From the NCBI GenBank assembly GCA_951812325.1, contig OX638294.1, positions 3,134,859 through 3,198,858 on the forward strand: a stretch of 64,000 nucleotides of DNA, read 5' to 3'. The position numbers and the translations under genes were made by a program. The DNA is from an uncultured Thermoanaerobaculia bacterium. GTDB taxonomy: Bacteria; Acidobacteriota; Thermoanaerobaculia; Multivoradales; Multivoraceae. This document shows positions 16,568 through 26,135 of the stretch, one piece after another (positions within the stretch are counted from its first letter, which is position 1; each line of letters starts with the position of its first letter). Under the pieces are notes generated by a model. The model worked only from the letters and a program-made list of their open reading frames with translations. It ran no database searches and had not been told where the DNA came from.

Positions 16568-18024
16568 GGAGTCGGCTCCGGATTGCACACGAAACCGATC
16601 GTCTTTTCGACCGCCCTCGCCGCCCTCAGAGCGGTGGCCTCGGCGAAGGGCGGGGCCAGGATCTGGAGGCCCAGGGGAAGACCGCGGCTGTCCAGCCCGC
16701 ACGGCGCCGAGACCCCGGGAATCCCGACCAGACTGGGCGGCGTCGTGAAGACATCGGACAGGTACATGGCCAGCGGATCGTCCACCCGTTCTCCACGGGC
16801 GAAGGCGCCCGAGGGACAGGTTGGAGTCACCAGGAGATCGACGACTTCGAAGGCGGCGGCGAACTGCTGCCGCATCGCCCCGGCGATGCGCGCGGCGCGG
16901 CCGTAGTAGGCGTCGTGGTAGCCGGAGGAAAGCGCGAACGTACCCAGGATGATGCGGCGCTTGACCTCGCTGCCGAAGCCCTCGCTCCGGCTGTCGGTGT
17001 ACATCCTCCGGAGCGATCGCGCGCCGGCGGCGCGGTGTCCATAGCGACTGCCATCGAAGCGGGCCAGGTTCGCGCTGGCCTCACTGTTGGCCAGCACGTA
17101 GTAGGTGGCGACCGCCGCGTCGATCAGCGGAATGCCCACTTCGACCAACCGGGCGCCGGCCATCTCGAGTGCGTCGAGCGCCCGCTGATGGCCCTCTGCA
17201 GCGTCCTTGTCGAGCGCCGAGGTCCTGACTTCGCGGATCGTGCCGACCTTCAGGCCCTCGATGCCGTCTTCGATCGACTCGAGGTAGTCCTCCACCGGAC
17301 GTGTGCTGCATGTGGAATCGCGGGGGTCGGGGCCGGCGATCGTGCTGAGCGCCAGTGCGGCGTCCCGCACCGTTCGGGCAATCGGTCCGATCTGGTCGAG
17401 AGACGAGGCGAAGGCCACGAGGCCGTGGCGGGAAACGCGGCCGTAGGTTGGCTTGACTCCCACGACGCCGCAGAAGGCTGCCGGCTGCCGGATGGAGCCC
17501 CCGGTATCCGAGCCCAGGGCCAGGGGCACTTCGGCTGCCGCGACCGCGGCCGCGGAACCCCCGCTCGAACCGCCGGGCGCCATGTTCAGGTTCCAGGGGT
17601 TGCGGGTTGCGGTCAGTGCCGAGTTCTCGCACGAAGAGCCCATCGCGAACTCGTCCATGTTCACCCGGCCGATGGGCACGGCGTCGGCAGCCAGCAGGCG
17701 CTCGACGGCTGCGGCGGTGTAGGGCGCCCGGTAGCCGGACAGAATCCGGGAGCCGCAGTTCAGTTCGTGCCCGGCCAGCGAGAGGTTGTCCTTGAGTGCC
17801 GTGGGCACGCCGGCCAGAGGGCCGAGGTCCTTGCCGGAATCCCGGCGCCGGTCAACCTCGGCTGCCCGTTCGGCCGCCGGTTGCCGCCAGACTTCGAGGA
17901 AGGCGCCCACCGAAGGGTCGACCCGGTCGATGCGCTCGAAGGCCTGCTCGACCGTCTCGGCGGCGGTGCGTTCGCCCGAGCGGACGGCGGCTGCCAGCTC
18001 TTCGGCGGTCATGGCCGGACTCAC
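16564..18024 (-). CDS. gatA: aspartyl/glutamyl-tRNA(Asn/Gln) amidotransferase subunit A
   Basis: GatA releases ammonia from glutamine for conversion of Glu-tRNA(Gln) or Asp-tRNA(Asn). The 486-residue protein has the amidase signature with Lys78 (ALKDN), cis-Ser153 (PGGSSGGSAAAV) and nucleophile Ser177 (GSDTGGSIRQPA). The GTG at 18024 overlaps the gatC stop; an ATG at 18012 is an alternative start. gatC precedes it; gatB is not in the window. The 3' end overlaps the amidase gene, an unusual operon partner. Confidence 0.95.
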   Translation of the reverse strand: MSPAMTAEELAAAVRSGERTAAETVEQAFERIDRVDPSVGAFLEVWRQPAAERAAEVDRRRDSGKDLGPLAGVPTALKDNLSLAGHELNCGSRILSGYRAPYTAAAVERLLAADAVPIGRVNMDEFAMGSSCENSALTATRNPWNLNMAPGGSSGGSAAAVAAAEVPLALGSDTGGSIRQPAAFCGVVGVKPTYGRVSRHGLVAFASSLDQIGPIARTVRDAALALSTIAGPDPRDSTCSTRPVEDYLESIEDGIEGLKVGTIREVRTSALDKDAAEGHQRALDALEMAGARLVEVGIPLIDAAVATYYVLANSEASANLARFDGSRYGHRAAGARSLRRMYTDSRSEGFGSEVKRRIILGTFALSSGYHDAYYGRAARIAGAMRQQFAAAFEVVDLLVTPTCPSGAFARGERVDDPLAMYLSDVFTTPPSLVGIPGVSAPCGLDSRGLPLGLQILAPPFAEATALRAARAVEKTIGFVCNPEPTP

Positions 18025-18326
18025 TCGGCGCCGCCGGGCGCCGCCTTGACCTGTGGCACGAGCAGGAAGCGGTCGAGAGATGCGGGTGCGTTGTCCAGAA
18101 AGTCCTCGAGGAGCGGCCGGCCCTCCAGCGGCACGTCGTTGACGGCGATGGCGCCTTCCGGTTTCGTGTCGTCCGCCTGCGCGGCGTCCGCGCTGAACGC
18201 GCGAAGCTGGTCGATGTAGTCGACGATCTCCGACAGTTGGGATGCGAACTTCGCTTCTTCACCGACCGAGAGCTGCAGTCTCGCCAACGCGGCTATCCGC
18301 CGAACCTCCTCGACATCAAGAGACAC
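18021..18326 (-). CDS. gatC: aspartyl/glutamyl-tRNA amidotransferase subunit C
   Basis: GatC is the small stabilising subunit that wraps around GatA. The 101-residue product begins SLDVEEVRRIAALARLQLS, has SQLSEIVDYIDQLRAF and the late EGRPLLEDFLDNAPA and FLLVPQVK segments expected of the family. It is the first gene of a - strand operon with gatA, overlapping it by 4 bp. About 180 bp separate it from the upstream gene. Confidence 0.94.
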   Translation of the reverse strand: MSLDVEEVRRIAALARLQLSVGEEAKFASQLSEIVDYIDQLRAFSADAAQADDTKPEGAIAVNDVPLEGRPLLEDFLDNAPASLDRFLLVPQVKAAPGGAE

Positions 18327-18505
18327 TTCGCAATAAGTCTAACACCCATGGCAGAGGTCCCGCTGCATTCGCGCTGCCGTGCCGGCGCCCATGCATTCCG
18401 CCCGGCCTCCCTGCTTCCCGGTTGAGCACGGCTCGGTCCGAGTCGGCCGTGGACCTCTTGACTGCCCCGCGTTGCGTGTCCGCGGAGGCGGAGAGCCGCA
18501 GTGCC

Positions 18506-20578
18506 CTACTTCGGCGCCAGGCTGTCGGCCTGCAGGGTCTCGATCGCCTGCAGCGTGAAGGTCTCGCCGTCCATCTCGACCTCGGCGCCCGGCTCCGAGC
18601 CCAGCAACTTGAGGGCGAGGTCGGACTCGTACGAGACGATGCCGCGCTCGGGCGCACTCTCCCAGGGGCCGAGGATGGCCAAGGTGCGTTGCTCGCCGCT
18701 CACCGACACGAAGATTGCCCGATTGCCGATGCGCAGCTTGTCGCAGGCCGCGGCGTCGAGGTCGATCGGCGTCGAGCGCTGCAGGTCCTGCTGCAGTTCG
18801 AGGGCCAGGGAAGTCAGGTACTCGTGGCGCTGGCGCGCGGACTTGTACTCGAAGTTCTCGCGCAGGTCGCCCAGGGCGCGTGCTTCCTCGATCGCCTTGC
18901 GATTGGCCGGCAGTTCCTCTTCGACCAACCCGCGCAACCTCTCTCGCTTTGCGGCGATCGAAGCCGGCAGGGCGTAGAGATCGTCTCCGGCATCCTGGTC
19001 GGCAAGCAGGTCGGGGAACTTCAGGTGCAGCGCCGTCAGCAGAGGCTCCCGCCGGTAGTCCTCGAGTGCCGCGTGGCGGATGGAGGCCTCGGCTTGCCGG
19101 GCCTCGTCCAGGGTCAGCTCGGGCAGCAGCTTGGGCACCGTGCCGCCCGAATCGAAGAGCGCCTTGAGGCGGAGTCGGAACGGTGCGAAGGCTTCGTGCC
19201 TCAGGGCCTGAATCAACAGATTGAGGAGGCGGTTCTGCCGCCCCTCGCGCAGCGCCGGGTCGGTCGCGGCCCCCTCTGCGAGCCAGGTGAAGGCGGCTGG
19301 CGTGCGATGCGGCTGGACTTGAGCGCGCGCGGCGCAGCGGCGCAGTACGTCCTCGGCAATCACCTCGGCGATCGTACCGATCGCCCTGGTGTCGGTTTCG
19401 AGCAGGAAACGCTTCTCGAGCACTTCGCTCCAGTCGCTGCGGCAGTCGGGCAGGAGACGGTACGCCTGTTCACGTGGACCTCGCGGGTGGATCGACGCGA
19501 AGAAGTCCAGCGGCTTCTCCAGGCTGCCCAGGAGTTCCTCGGCCGGCCATGTCGGCTCGGCGCCGAAGCGCTCCAGTGCGCAGCGAATCTCGAAGGCGAG
19601 CGCGGGCTGCTCTTCAGTCAGGCGTTGGCTGAGGTCGTCCAAAGCGGCCGTCATCCGATCCCGCAGATCCTGGGACTGATTCGCTGCGCGTCGCAGCAAG
19701 CCGATCCTGGCGCGCGGGGCCGCCTTCCGGAATTCCTTCCAGAGGGAACTCTCGGCGTCGGTCGCTTCGACCCAGCGATAGGTCTGCCGCGAGCCGCCGG
19801 ACGACAGGACCTGAGCTTGCTTCCGGGCGCTGGTCCACCAACTCGACCAGCGGCGCGCAGGGATCACGCCGACGACGATGGCCCGCACCTCGGCCCCCGT
19901 CAGCGGGCGGTCGTAGCTTTTGAGCGTCAGCTCGAGCAGCTGGGGTGGCTTCATCGCAGCCAGTTGCTCCGGCTCTTCGAGCTTGCGACGCAACGCGTGC
20001 TCCGGGGGCAGCAGGGTGAGCATCTTGCCGGCGGCCCGGAAGCCGACCGCGACTCCCTTCGCCTTCTCGAGGTCGACCTTGAAGGTCTGTAGCGGCATGT
20101 TCACCTCGGCGATGCGACCGACCCCCCGGCCCGTCATCTCGACGATGTCGCCGCGCTGGAATGCCAGCAGGTTGCGGAGCCGGTCCACCTTGTCCCAGAG
20201 CTTGACGGTTTCCTGCCGGCCCCGGTCCAGTCCCAACTCGCTCAGCAGCTCGTTCAGGTCGGACTCGCGGTCCCGGTGGAGCTCGTGCAGGGTGTCGAGA
20301 ACGGTTTCGTAGACCTGGCCGCTCCGCAGATACCTGCTGCCGGCGCCGCGGATCAGGTCGAGACGTTCCGCCCACAGGCCGCGCTCCTGCAGCTGGTCGT
20401 CGAGAAGTTCGAGCAGGGTCCCGACTCGTTCTCCTTCGTCGAGCCGAACCAGCCCTCTGGTGATGGCGAGGAATGTCTCGACCGCGATCTCCCCGTCGAC
20501 CGCGGCCAGCCATTGCGCCTCGACTGCGTCGATATCTCCGCTGGCGAGGCTTTCCTGAGTGTGTTGCGGGATCCTCAT
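18506..20578 (-). CDS. large protein with GreA/GreB-like C-terminus
   Basis: A 690-residue cytoplasmic protein without signal or membrane segments. The N-terminal 500 residues are helical and repeat-like, with a GDIVEMTGRGVGRIAEVN segment near residue 145 that resembles a small beta-barrel. The last 160 residues match Gre factors: a coiled coil with the acidic tip GDLRENFEYKSARQRHEYL (compare GDLSENAEYHAAKE in GreA), and an FKBP-like end with LAILGPWESAPERGIVSYES. Binding to the RNA polymerase secondary channel is an inference. The role of the long N-terminal part is unknown. Confidence 0.75.
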   Translation of the reverse strand: MRIPQHTQESLASGDIDAVEAQWLAAVDGEIAVETFLAITRGLVRLDEGERVGTLLELLDDQLQERGLWAERLDLIRGAGSRYLRSGQVYETVLDTLHELHRDRESDLNELLSELGLDRGRQETVKLWDKVDRLRNLLAFQRGDIVEMTGRGVGRIAEVNMPLQTFKVDLEKAKGVAVGFRAAGKMLTLLPPEHALRRKLEEPEQLAAMKPPQLLELTLKSYDRPLTGAEVRAIVVGVIPARRWSSWWTSARKQAQVLSSGGSRQTYRWVEATDAESSLWKEFRKAAPRARIGLLRRAANQSQDLRDRMTAALDDLSQRLTEEQPALAFEIRCALERFGAEPTWPAEELLGSLEKPLDFFASIHPRGPREQAYRLLPDCRSDWSEVLEKRFLLETDTRAIGTIAEVIAEDVLRRCAARAQVQPHRTPAAFTWLAEGAATDPALREGRQNRLLNLLIQALRHEAFAPFRLRLKALFDSGGTVPKLLPELTLDEARQAEASIRHAALEDYRREPLLTALHLKFPDLLADQDAGDDLYALPASIAAKRERLRGLVEEELPANRKAIEEARALGDLRENFEYKSARQRHEYLTSLALELQQDLQRSTPIDLDAAACDKLRIGNRAIFVSVSGEQRTLAILGPWESAPERGIVSYESDLALKLLGSEPGAEVEMDGETFTLQAIETLQADSLAPK

Positions 20579-20722
20579 GGGTGCCGGGCTGGCCCGGTCG
20601 CGGCGGTTTGCCGGCGACGTGTGTTCAGGTTGACGATCGTATCAAGTCGAAAGGCGCGGTGATGGTCCGCGTGCGACTAGAATGACGGCTCGGGCATGGC
20701 CGTGGACGACGCGGAAGGAGTT

Positions 20723-21475
20723 ATGACCGACGAGCATCAGGCCGCGGCGCCAGCGGGCGAGGGGGAGTCGTTCGGCTCCTGGCTCCGCAGGCAGCGTGAA
20801 GTCCGCCAGATCGAGCTGGCGGCGATCACCGAGTTGAGCAAGATCAACATCCGCTATCTGGAGGCTCTGGAGCAGGATCGCTTCGACCTGCTGCCGGCCA
20901 CGATCTTCGTCAAGGGCTTCCTGCGCGAGTACGCGAGGATCGTCGGCCTCGATGCCGACGAGGTGGTGAACTTCTTTCTCCTGGCGTCCGACAGGGAGGA
21001 TTTGGAGGGCGGGATCGAGAATCCGGGGAGACGGTCCCCGGGACGGTCGTTCGGACTGGCCGCCGTTGCCGTCCTGGTCGGGGCGGCGATTCTCGCCTTC
21101 CTCCTGTGGTGGTGGTGCTGCTTCTCCGGTCCGGAGCCTGAAGCAGCCGAGGAGATGGAAACGATGGCGCCGCCGGTTACCCAACACGTGCCTCCGCCGC
21201 CAGTGCCGGCGCTGCTGCCCGAGAGGGCCCTGCGGGTCACGCTGGAGTTTCGGGCCACGAGCTGGATCGATGTCCACAGCGACGGTGAACGCACCGTCAG
21301 CGAGCTGAGGGTCCAGGGCGAGTCCCTGACCGTGAGCGCGGACGAGGAAGTCCGTCTTCAGCTCCGGAACGTCGGCGCCGCGGAGATCGAGGTGAATGGT
21401 GAGCCGTTCGAGCACGATGTGGGCGGCGACGGGGAGATCGTGATCACGGCTCCCCGGGCCGGCGCTCCGGATTGA
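20723..21475 (+). CDS. RodZ-like membrane-anchored HTH protein
   Basis: A 250-residue single-pass membrane protein. Residues about 10-80 form an HTH_25/Xre-type domain (FGSWLRRQREVRQIELAAIT, FVKGFLREYARIVGLD), followed by a transmembrane segment (FGLAAVAVLVGAAILAFLLW), a proline-rich stretch and a C-terminal DUF4115-like beta domain (LRVTLEFRATSWIDVHSDG...). This is the RodZ layout, which links MreB to the envelope. ATG 20723 follows GGAAGGAG; an ATG at 20696 is possible. No mreB is nearby. Confidence 0.85.
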   Translation: MTDEHQAAAPAGEGESFGSWLRRQREVRQIELAAITELSKINIRYLEALEQDRFDLLPATIFVKGFLREYARIVGLDADEVVNFFLLASDREDLEGGIENPGRRSPGRSFGLAAVAVLVGAAILAFLLWWWCCFSGPEPEAAEEMETMAPPVTQHVPPPPVPALLPERALRVTLEFRATSWIDVHSDGERTVSELRVQGESLTVSADEEVRLQLRNVGAAEIEVNGEPFEHDVGGDGEIVITAPRAGAPD

Positions 21476-21543
21476 CGCCGCGGCGCCGCGGCGGCGCTCC
21501 GATACTGGACTTCCTGTCTGCGTGGCCGTATTGTCCGGCGTAT

Positions 21544-21592
21544 CATCCGCGCGTCCGACGACGGGCGCGCGGGCTGGTTCGCGAATGGCGCT
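21544..21592 (+). repeat. palindromic intergenic repeat, copy A
   Basis: Shortest of four related copies (others at 31437, 37952 and 59002). It shares the core CGACGGGCGCGCGGGCTGG followed by TTCGCGAATGGCGC. The stem CGCGTCCG/CGGGCGCG with a 4-nt loop is kept, with one G-U wobble. It lies between the RodZ-like gene and tRNA-Pro. Confidence 0.65.
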
Positions 21593-21621
21593 TGACCGCG
21601 CGGATTCGGGCGCCGGTGCTG

Positions 21622-21698
21622 CGGGGCGTAGCTCAGCCTGGTAGAGCGCACGGTTCGGGACCGTGAGGCCGGAGGTTCAAATCCTCTCGCCCCGACCA
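21622..21698 (+). tRNA. tRNA-Pro(CGG)
   Basis: A 77-nt cloverleaf. The acceptor stem CGGGGCG (21622-21628) pairs with CGCCCCG (21688-21694); the D arm is GCTCAGCCTGGTAGAGC; the anticodon stem CACGG/CCGTG holds loop TTCGGGA, giving anticodon CGG that reads CCG; the T arm is GGAGGTTCAAATCCTCT-like. The 3' CCA is encoded. Anticodon and identity elements (G36, G35, A73) fit proline. Confidence 0.95.
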
Positions 21699-21747
21699 GT
21701 CCACCGGTCCAGTCCGCCGGTCCGGTCCGCCGCTCCAATCCGCCGGT
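21696..21747 (+). repeat. four tandem 13-bp repeats starting at the tRNA CCA end
   Basis: Units CCAGTCCACCGGT, CCAGTCCGCCGGT, CCGGTCCGCCGCT and CCAATCCGCCGGT follow without gaps. The first three bases are the encoded CCA of tRNA-Pro. It fills most of the spacer before the next gene. Confidence 0.8.
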
Positions 21748-21781
21748 AACGCGAGCCTGTTCGTCGGGTAGACTCTCAAGG

Positions 21782-23218
21782 ATGCGCGGCTCGCCGAAGC
21801 TCACAGGCTTGGCAACTCTCCTGCGGCTGGCGTTTGCCGTCGCTCTGGTGCTGGCACCGTGGATCCTTCTGGCAGACGGGCCCGGCGCCGGGTCGGAAGA
21901 AGCCGGGGCCGCGGAGCCTGCAGAGGAAGGAGCAGGGGAGCCTGCGGATGGCGATCTTCCCGCCGAGGCCGACGACCCGGTCACGGAGTCGACGCCGGAG
22001 GTGATCGTGGCTGCCGTGGACTCGGTGATCCAGGTGGTCGTCGCCGAGTTCATGGCGGAGGTGACGTCGGAGGCCGACCGGGTTGGCGCCGAGGCCCTGA
22101 TCGTCGAGTTGTCCACGCCCGGCGGCGAGATGCAGGCGATGCGCAAGATCTTCACGGCCTTCCTCGAGGCCAGGACACCGGTTGTCGTCTACGTGTTCCC
22201 GAGCGGTTCCCAGGCTGCGTCGGCAGGCTTCTTCATCCTGCTGGGGGCCGACTTGGCCGCGATGGCGCCCGGGACGAACACCGGCGCGGCACACCCCGTT
22301 GCCGGCGGCGGCGAGGACATCCCCGGTGCGATGGGCGAAAAGGTGACTCAGGACGCGGCGGCCACCATCCGCTCGCTGGCGGCTCGCCGGGGTCGGGACG
22401 AGAAGCTGGCGGAGTCGGCGGTGCTCGAGAGCAAGTCGTTCACCGCGCAGGAGGCGCTCGACGCGGGGCTCGTCGACCTGGTCGCGCCCAGTCTTCAGTC
22501 GCTGCTCGTCGACCTCGACGGCCGCGTGGTCGAGAAGGGCGGTCAGGAGTTCACGCTGGCTACCCGCGCGGCGACGGTACGCCGGATGGAGATGTCGGCC
22601 TTCCAGCGCGTGCGGTCGATCATCGCCCACCCGAACGTGGCACTTCTGCTGATGTCGCTGGGTTCGATCGGACTGATCTTCGAGATCACCCACCCAGGAG
22701 CGATCTTCCCGGGAGTCGTCGGCGCCGTGTGCCTGATTCTCGGGCTGTGGGCGATGTCGGTGCTGCCGGTGAACTACGCCGGCCTGGCCCTGCTGTTCAT
22801 CGCCGTTCTCCTCTGGGTGCTCGAGGTCAAGGTTCCGAGCTTCGGCATGCTGACGCTCGGCGGGGCGGTTGCCTTCTGTCTCGGTGCGATCATGCTCTTC
22901 CGGGACGCCGACCCGGCGCTGCAGGCGAGCCTGAACCTGATCGTCGCGGTCGGCATCACGATCGGACTGCTGGCGCTCGCTCTCGCCCGACTCGCGCTCA
23001 AGGCACAGCGCAACCGCGTGGCGACGGGCAGCGAGGGCCTGGTCGATGAACCGGGCCTCGTGAGCGCCGGCATCGACGTTGGCGTGCCGGGCAAGGTTCG
23101 GCTGCACGGCGAGATCTGGAACGCGGAAGCCGATGTCCCGGTGCAGGTGGGCGATCGGGTCCGGGTGGTTCGCGTGGATGGGATGACCCTCCGCGTCGAA
23201 CCGGTTGGAAACACTTGA
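21782..23218 (+). CDS. NfeD-family membrane serine protease
   Basis: The 478-residue protein starts with a signal/membrane segment (LATLLRLAFAVALVLAPWIL), then a ClpP-like serine protease domain: EALIVELSTPGGEMQAMRKI, the nucleophile Ser within SGSQAASAGFFILLGAD and the Lys of LESKSFTAQEALDAGLVD. Four or five membrane helices follow (about residues 290-400), and a C-terminal OB-fold NfeD domain (VGVPGKVRLHGEIWNAEAD) ends the protein. Long NfeD proteins normally pair with stomatin-like proteins, which they may cleave; the slipin gene follows 27 bp downstream. Confidence 0.92.
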   Translation: MRGSPKLTGLATLLRLAFAVALVLAPWILLADGPGAGSEEAGAAEPAEEGAGEPADGDLPAEADDPVTESTPEVIVAAVDSVIQVVVAEFMAEVTSEADRVGAEALIVELSTPGGEMQAMRKIFTAFLEARTPVVVYVFPSGSQAASAGFFILLGADLAAMAPGTNTGAAHPVAGGGEDIPGAMGEKVTQDAAATIRSLAARRGRDEKLAESAVLESKSFTAQEALDAGLVDLVAPSLQSLLVDLDGRVVEKGGQEFTLATRAATVRRMEMSAFQRVRSIIAHPNVALLLMSLGSIGLIFEITHPGAIFPGVVGAVCLILGLWAMSVLPVNYAGLALLFIAVLLWVLEVKVPSFGMLTLGGAVAFCLGAIMLFRDADPALQASLNLIVAVGITIGLLALALARLALKAQRNRVATGSEGLVDEPGLVSAGIDVGVPGKVRLHGEIWNAEADVPVQVGDRVRVVRVDGMTLRVEPVGNT

Positions 23219-23245
23219 GTACTTGTAGAAAGGACCTGAATCGCA

Positions 23246-24010
23246 ATGGCGAGTCTTCCCTTTATCGGTTTCCTGATCGTGGCAGGCCTGTTCCTGCTCA
23301 CTCGGTGGATCAACATCATGGCCGAGTACGAGCGGGCGGTCGTGTTTCGCCTCGGACGGATTCTGGAGAAGCCGAAGGGCCCCGGCCTGGTCCTTGTACT
23401 GTGGCCGATCGACCGGATGGTCAAGGTGTCGCTTCGCACCGTCGTGCTGGACGTTCCGCCGCAGGACATCATCACTCGCGACAACGTGTCCGTGAAGGTC
23501 AACGCGGTCGTCTACTTCCGGGTGCTGGAGCCGACCAAGGCGATCGTCGAGGTGGAGAACTTCCTGTTCGCCACCAGCCAGTTGGCTCAGACCACGCTGC
23601 GCTCGATTCTCGGCCAGACCGAACTGGACCAACTGCTGAGCGAGCGGGAGACTCTGAACGACCAGCTCCAGACGGTGATCGATCAACAGACCGATCCGTG
23701 GGGCATCAAGGTCTCCATGGTCGAGGTCAAGCATGTCGACCTGCCTCAGGAGATGCAGCGCGCGATGGCCAGGCAGGCCGAGGCCGAGCGGGAGAAGCGC
23801 GCCAAGGTGATTCACGCCAGCGGTGAGCTCCAGGCGTCCGAATCGCTTGCCAAGGCCGCGTCCGCGATCAGCGTCAACCCGGTCACGCTGCAACTGCGCT
23901 ACCTGCAGACCCTGACGGACATTGCGACCGAGCGGAACTCGACCATTATCTTCCCGCTGCCGCTTGACCTCTTCAAGGCGTTCGCGGGGTTCAAAACGCC
24001 CGAAGAGTGA
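23246..24010 (+). CDS. slipin (stomatin/SPFH family membrane protein)
   Basis: A 254-residue SPFH protein: an N-terminal membrane hairpin ([17 protein letters not shown]), [40 protein letters not shown] and the coiled-coil [20 protein letters not shown] before a C-terminal [19 protein letters not shown] signature. Such proteins form oligomers in detergent-resistant inner-membrane domains. It is the partner of the NfeD protease upstream and overlaps the following SPOR gene by 4 bp, so all are likely one operon. Confidence 0.95.
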   Translation: MASLPFIGFLIVAGLFLLTRWINIMAEYERAVVFRLGRILEKPKGPGLVLVLWPIDRMVKVSLRTVVLDVPPQDIITRDNVSVKVNAVVYFRVLEPTKAIVEVENFLFATSQLAQTTLRSILGQTELDQLLSERETLNDQLQTVIDQQTDPWGIKVSMVEVKHVDLPQEMQRAMARQAEAEREKRAKVIHASGELQASESLAKAASAISVNPVTLQLRYLQTLTDIATERNSTIIFPLPLDLFKAFAGFKTPEE

Positions 24011-24576
24011 ACCGCGACGCCTACGAGCCGTACGAGGTCGCGGTCAGCAACAGCCAGATTGCCGCCTTCCTGGCTCTTCTGGCGCTGGCGCTGGCGGGAG
24101 CGTTCTCGGCCGGGGTGTGGTGGGGCCGGTGGAACGATCTCGAACTTCCCGAAACCCGGGCGGCCGTCACGCTCCCGGAGCTGCCGCCTCCGGAGAGGGC
24201 CGCTGATGCGGCGACTCCTGCCGCGGGCGAGGCGGAAGCCGAGGCGGCTCCGCTCGAGGTGGTGCGGTTCTTCGGCGACGCCGGGGAGGGAGCGCCGGCG
24301 GTCGAGGGCGATGGCCCGGGCCCGGCCGCGGCGTTGACCACAGCCGGCCTGGTCGTCCAGGTCTTCTCGAGTGCGGACGTCGGGCAGGCGTCTTCCGTGG
24401 AGCAGAAGCTGCGCGCCGACGGGCACCGTGCCTTCCTGTCACCCCAGACGCTCGACGGCCAGGTGATGCAACGGGTGCGGGTAGGTCCCTTCGAGGACCA
24501 GAACTCCGCTTCGGGGGCCGCCGAACTGCTGGCCAAACAGTACGGGCTCGAGACCTGGATCACGCCGAACAACTGA
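24007..24576 (+). CDS. SPOR-domain protein with one membrane helix
   Basis: A 189-residue bitopic protein starting at GTG 24007, which overlaps the slipin stop. A transmembrane helix ([20 protein letters not shown], about residues 18-38) is followed by an acidic, Ala/Pro/Glu-rich linker and a C-terminal SPOR domain ([40 protein letters not shown]). SPOR domains bind glycan strands lacking stem peptides at division sites, so it probably acts in the periplasm at septa. Confidence 0.88.
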   Translation: MNRDAYEPYEVAVSNSQIAAFLALLALALAGAFSAGVWWGRWNDLELPETRAAVTLPELPPPERAADAATPAAGEAEAEAAPLEVVRFFGDAGEGAPAVEGDGPGPAAALTTAGLVVQVFSSADVGQASSVEQKLRADGHRAFLSPQTLDGQVMQRVRVGPFEDQNSASGAAELLAKQYGLETWITPNN

Positions 24577-24599
24577 CTGCCGGCCAGAGGTCGGTCGGC

Positions 24600-26135
24600 G
24601 TGTCGGCGGCGCTGCGACGGCTTCTGTCGTCGATCTGGTTTCAGCTCGCCGTGGCCATCGGCGGCGGCGTCTGGTGGGCGTTCTGTTTCGACGAGCGCCC
24701 CGGGTTCCTGGTTCCCCTGGCGGCCGCCGCGCCGCTGTGTCTGCTGGCGGGTGCGCCGCTCGGGCCCTGGCGCCGGTTCTGGCTCGGCGGGCTTCACGGC
24801 GCCGTCGCGTGGCTGATCGCCGTGCCGTGGCTGTCGACGATGCTGACCGTCTACGGAGGACTGCCCGTCGTACCGTCGGCTGGCCTGGTGACCCTGCTCG
24901 CCCTCTATCTGGGCGCCTACCACGGCTTGTTCTGCTGGCTCGCCGGGCTGGTCGTCGTGCGTCAGAGCGCGCTGGCGCTGTTCGCGGCGCCGGCGATCTG
25001 GGTCAGCCTCGAGCTTGTGCGGGGCGCGGGTCCTTCGGGATTCCCGTGGAACCTGCTCGCCTACGCGTGGGTCGATGTTCCGGGCGCGCTGGACGTGACC
25101 AGGTGGATCGGCAGTCCTGGTCTGTCGGGTGTCGTCGTCTTCTTCGGCCTGGGGCTGCTGAGGCTCGTGGACGGCACGGCCCGCCGCCAGGCGGCGACGG
25201 TCGTGGCCGGAGTCGCAGTGCTCCTGGTGGTCGCGCGGTGGTCGAATCTCGACCGGCCGGCGCCCGCCGCACCGGTGCTCGATGTTCGGGTGGTGCAGCC
25301 GAACATCGGCATGATGACGGACGACGAACACCTTGCCGGACTGGACGACTCGTCGATTCACGCCAACTACCGCCGCCTCTTCGAATTGAGCCGCGAGGCC
25401 TGCGAGCAAGGGGCGCTGGTCGTGTGGCCGGAGAGCGCCGGCTGGCCGTACGAACTGGAACGCGACGCCGCCTTCGCGCGCGACATCGAAACGCTGGTCG
25501 GGCGCGGCTGCTCGCTGCTGTTCAACAGTGCGCGTCGGTCCGGGTCCGGCGAGGAGGAGCGCGCCTTCAACTCGGCCTACCTGCTGACACCCGGCGGCGG
25601 GCCCGCCGACCGCCAGACGTACGACAAGATGCACCTGGTTCCGTTCGGCGAGTACGTGCCGTTCGCGCGCTACCTCCCCGGGGTACGTCAACTGGCGCGG
25701 AACGCGGGCAGCTTCTCGGCCGGCGACGAGGTGACCCTGCTCGACCTGGAGGGCGCCCGTCTGGGGATCTCGATCTGCTTCGAGATCGTCTTTCCGGGGC
25801 AGGTTGCAGCCCGCGTCCGGCGCGGGGCTTCGGTGCTCGTGACCCTGGCGAACGACTCCTGGTACGGCGCGACCTGGGCGCCCCATCAGCACCTGCGGCC
25901 GGCTCGCTTCCGGGCCGCCGAGAACCGGCGGCCGCTGATCCGGGCGGCGATCACCGGCATTTCGGCGCTGATCGACCACCGCGGCGGAGTCCTGGCGACC
26001 GCCGGCATCGATGAGGCGGCCGTGCTGCGGATGCCGGTCACGCCGGTGTTCGGGACGACGCTGTTTTCCCGCGCCCCCCTGCTGGCGCCGCTGCTTTGCC
26101 TTGCGATGGCCGCCTTTGCCATACTGCGCCGATGA
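24600..26135 (+). CDS. lnt: apolipoprotein N-acyltransferase
   Basis: Lnt adds the third acyl chain to the N-terminal Cys of lipoproteins, using phospholipid as donor. The 511-residue inner-membrane protein has N-terminal hydrophobic helices, then a nitrilase-type domain with the triad Glu (VVWPESAGWPYE), Lys (TYDKMHLVPFGEYVPFA) and Cys (LGISICFEIVFPG), and a last helix near the C-terminus. Start GTG 24600 lies 23 bp after the SPOR gene. Its TGA overlaps the prfB ATG. It supports a diderm cell envelope. Confidence 0.95.
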   Translation: MSAALRRLLSSIWFQLAVAIGGGVWWAFCFDERPGFLVPLAAAAPLCLLAGAPLGPWRRFWLGGLHGAVAWLIAVPWLSTMLTVYGGLPVVPSAGLVTLLALYLGAYHGLFCWLAGLVVVRQSALALFAAPAIWVSLELVRGAGPSGFPWNLLAYAWVDVPGALDVTRWIGSPGLSGVVVFFGLGLLRLVDGTARRQAATVVAGVAVLLVVARWSNLDRPAPAAPVLDVRVVQPNIGMMTDDEHLAGLDDSSIHANYRRLFELSREACEQGALVVWPESAGWPYELERDAAFARDIETLVGRGCSLLFNSARRSGSGEEERAFNSAYLLTPGGGPADRQTYDKMHLVPFGEYVPFARYLPGVRQLARNAGSFSAGDEVTLLDLEGARLGISICFEIVFPGQVAARVRRGASVLVTLANDSWYGATWAPHQHLRPARFRAAENRRPLIRAAITGISALIDHRGGVLATAGIDEAAVLRMPVTPVFGTTLFSRAPLLAPLLCLAMAAFAILRR

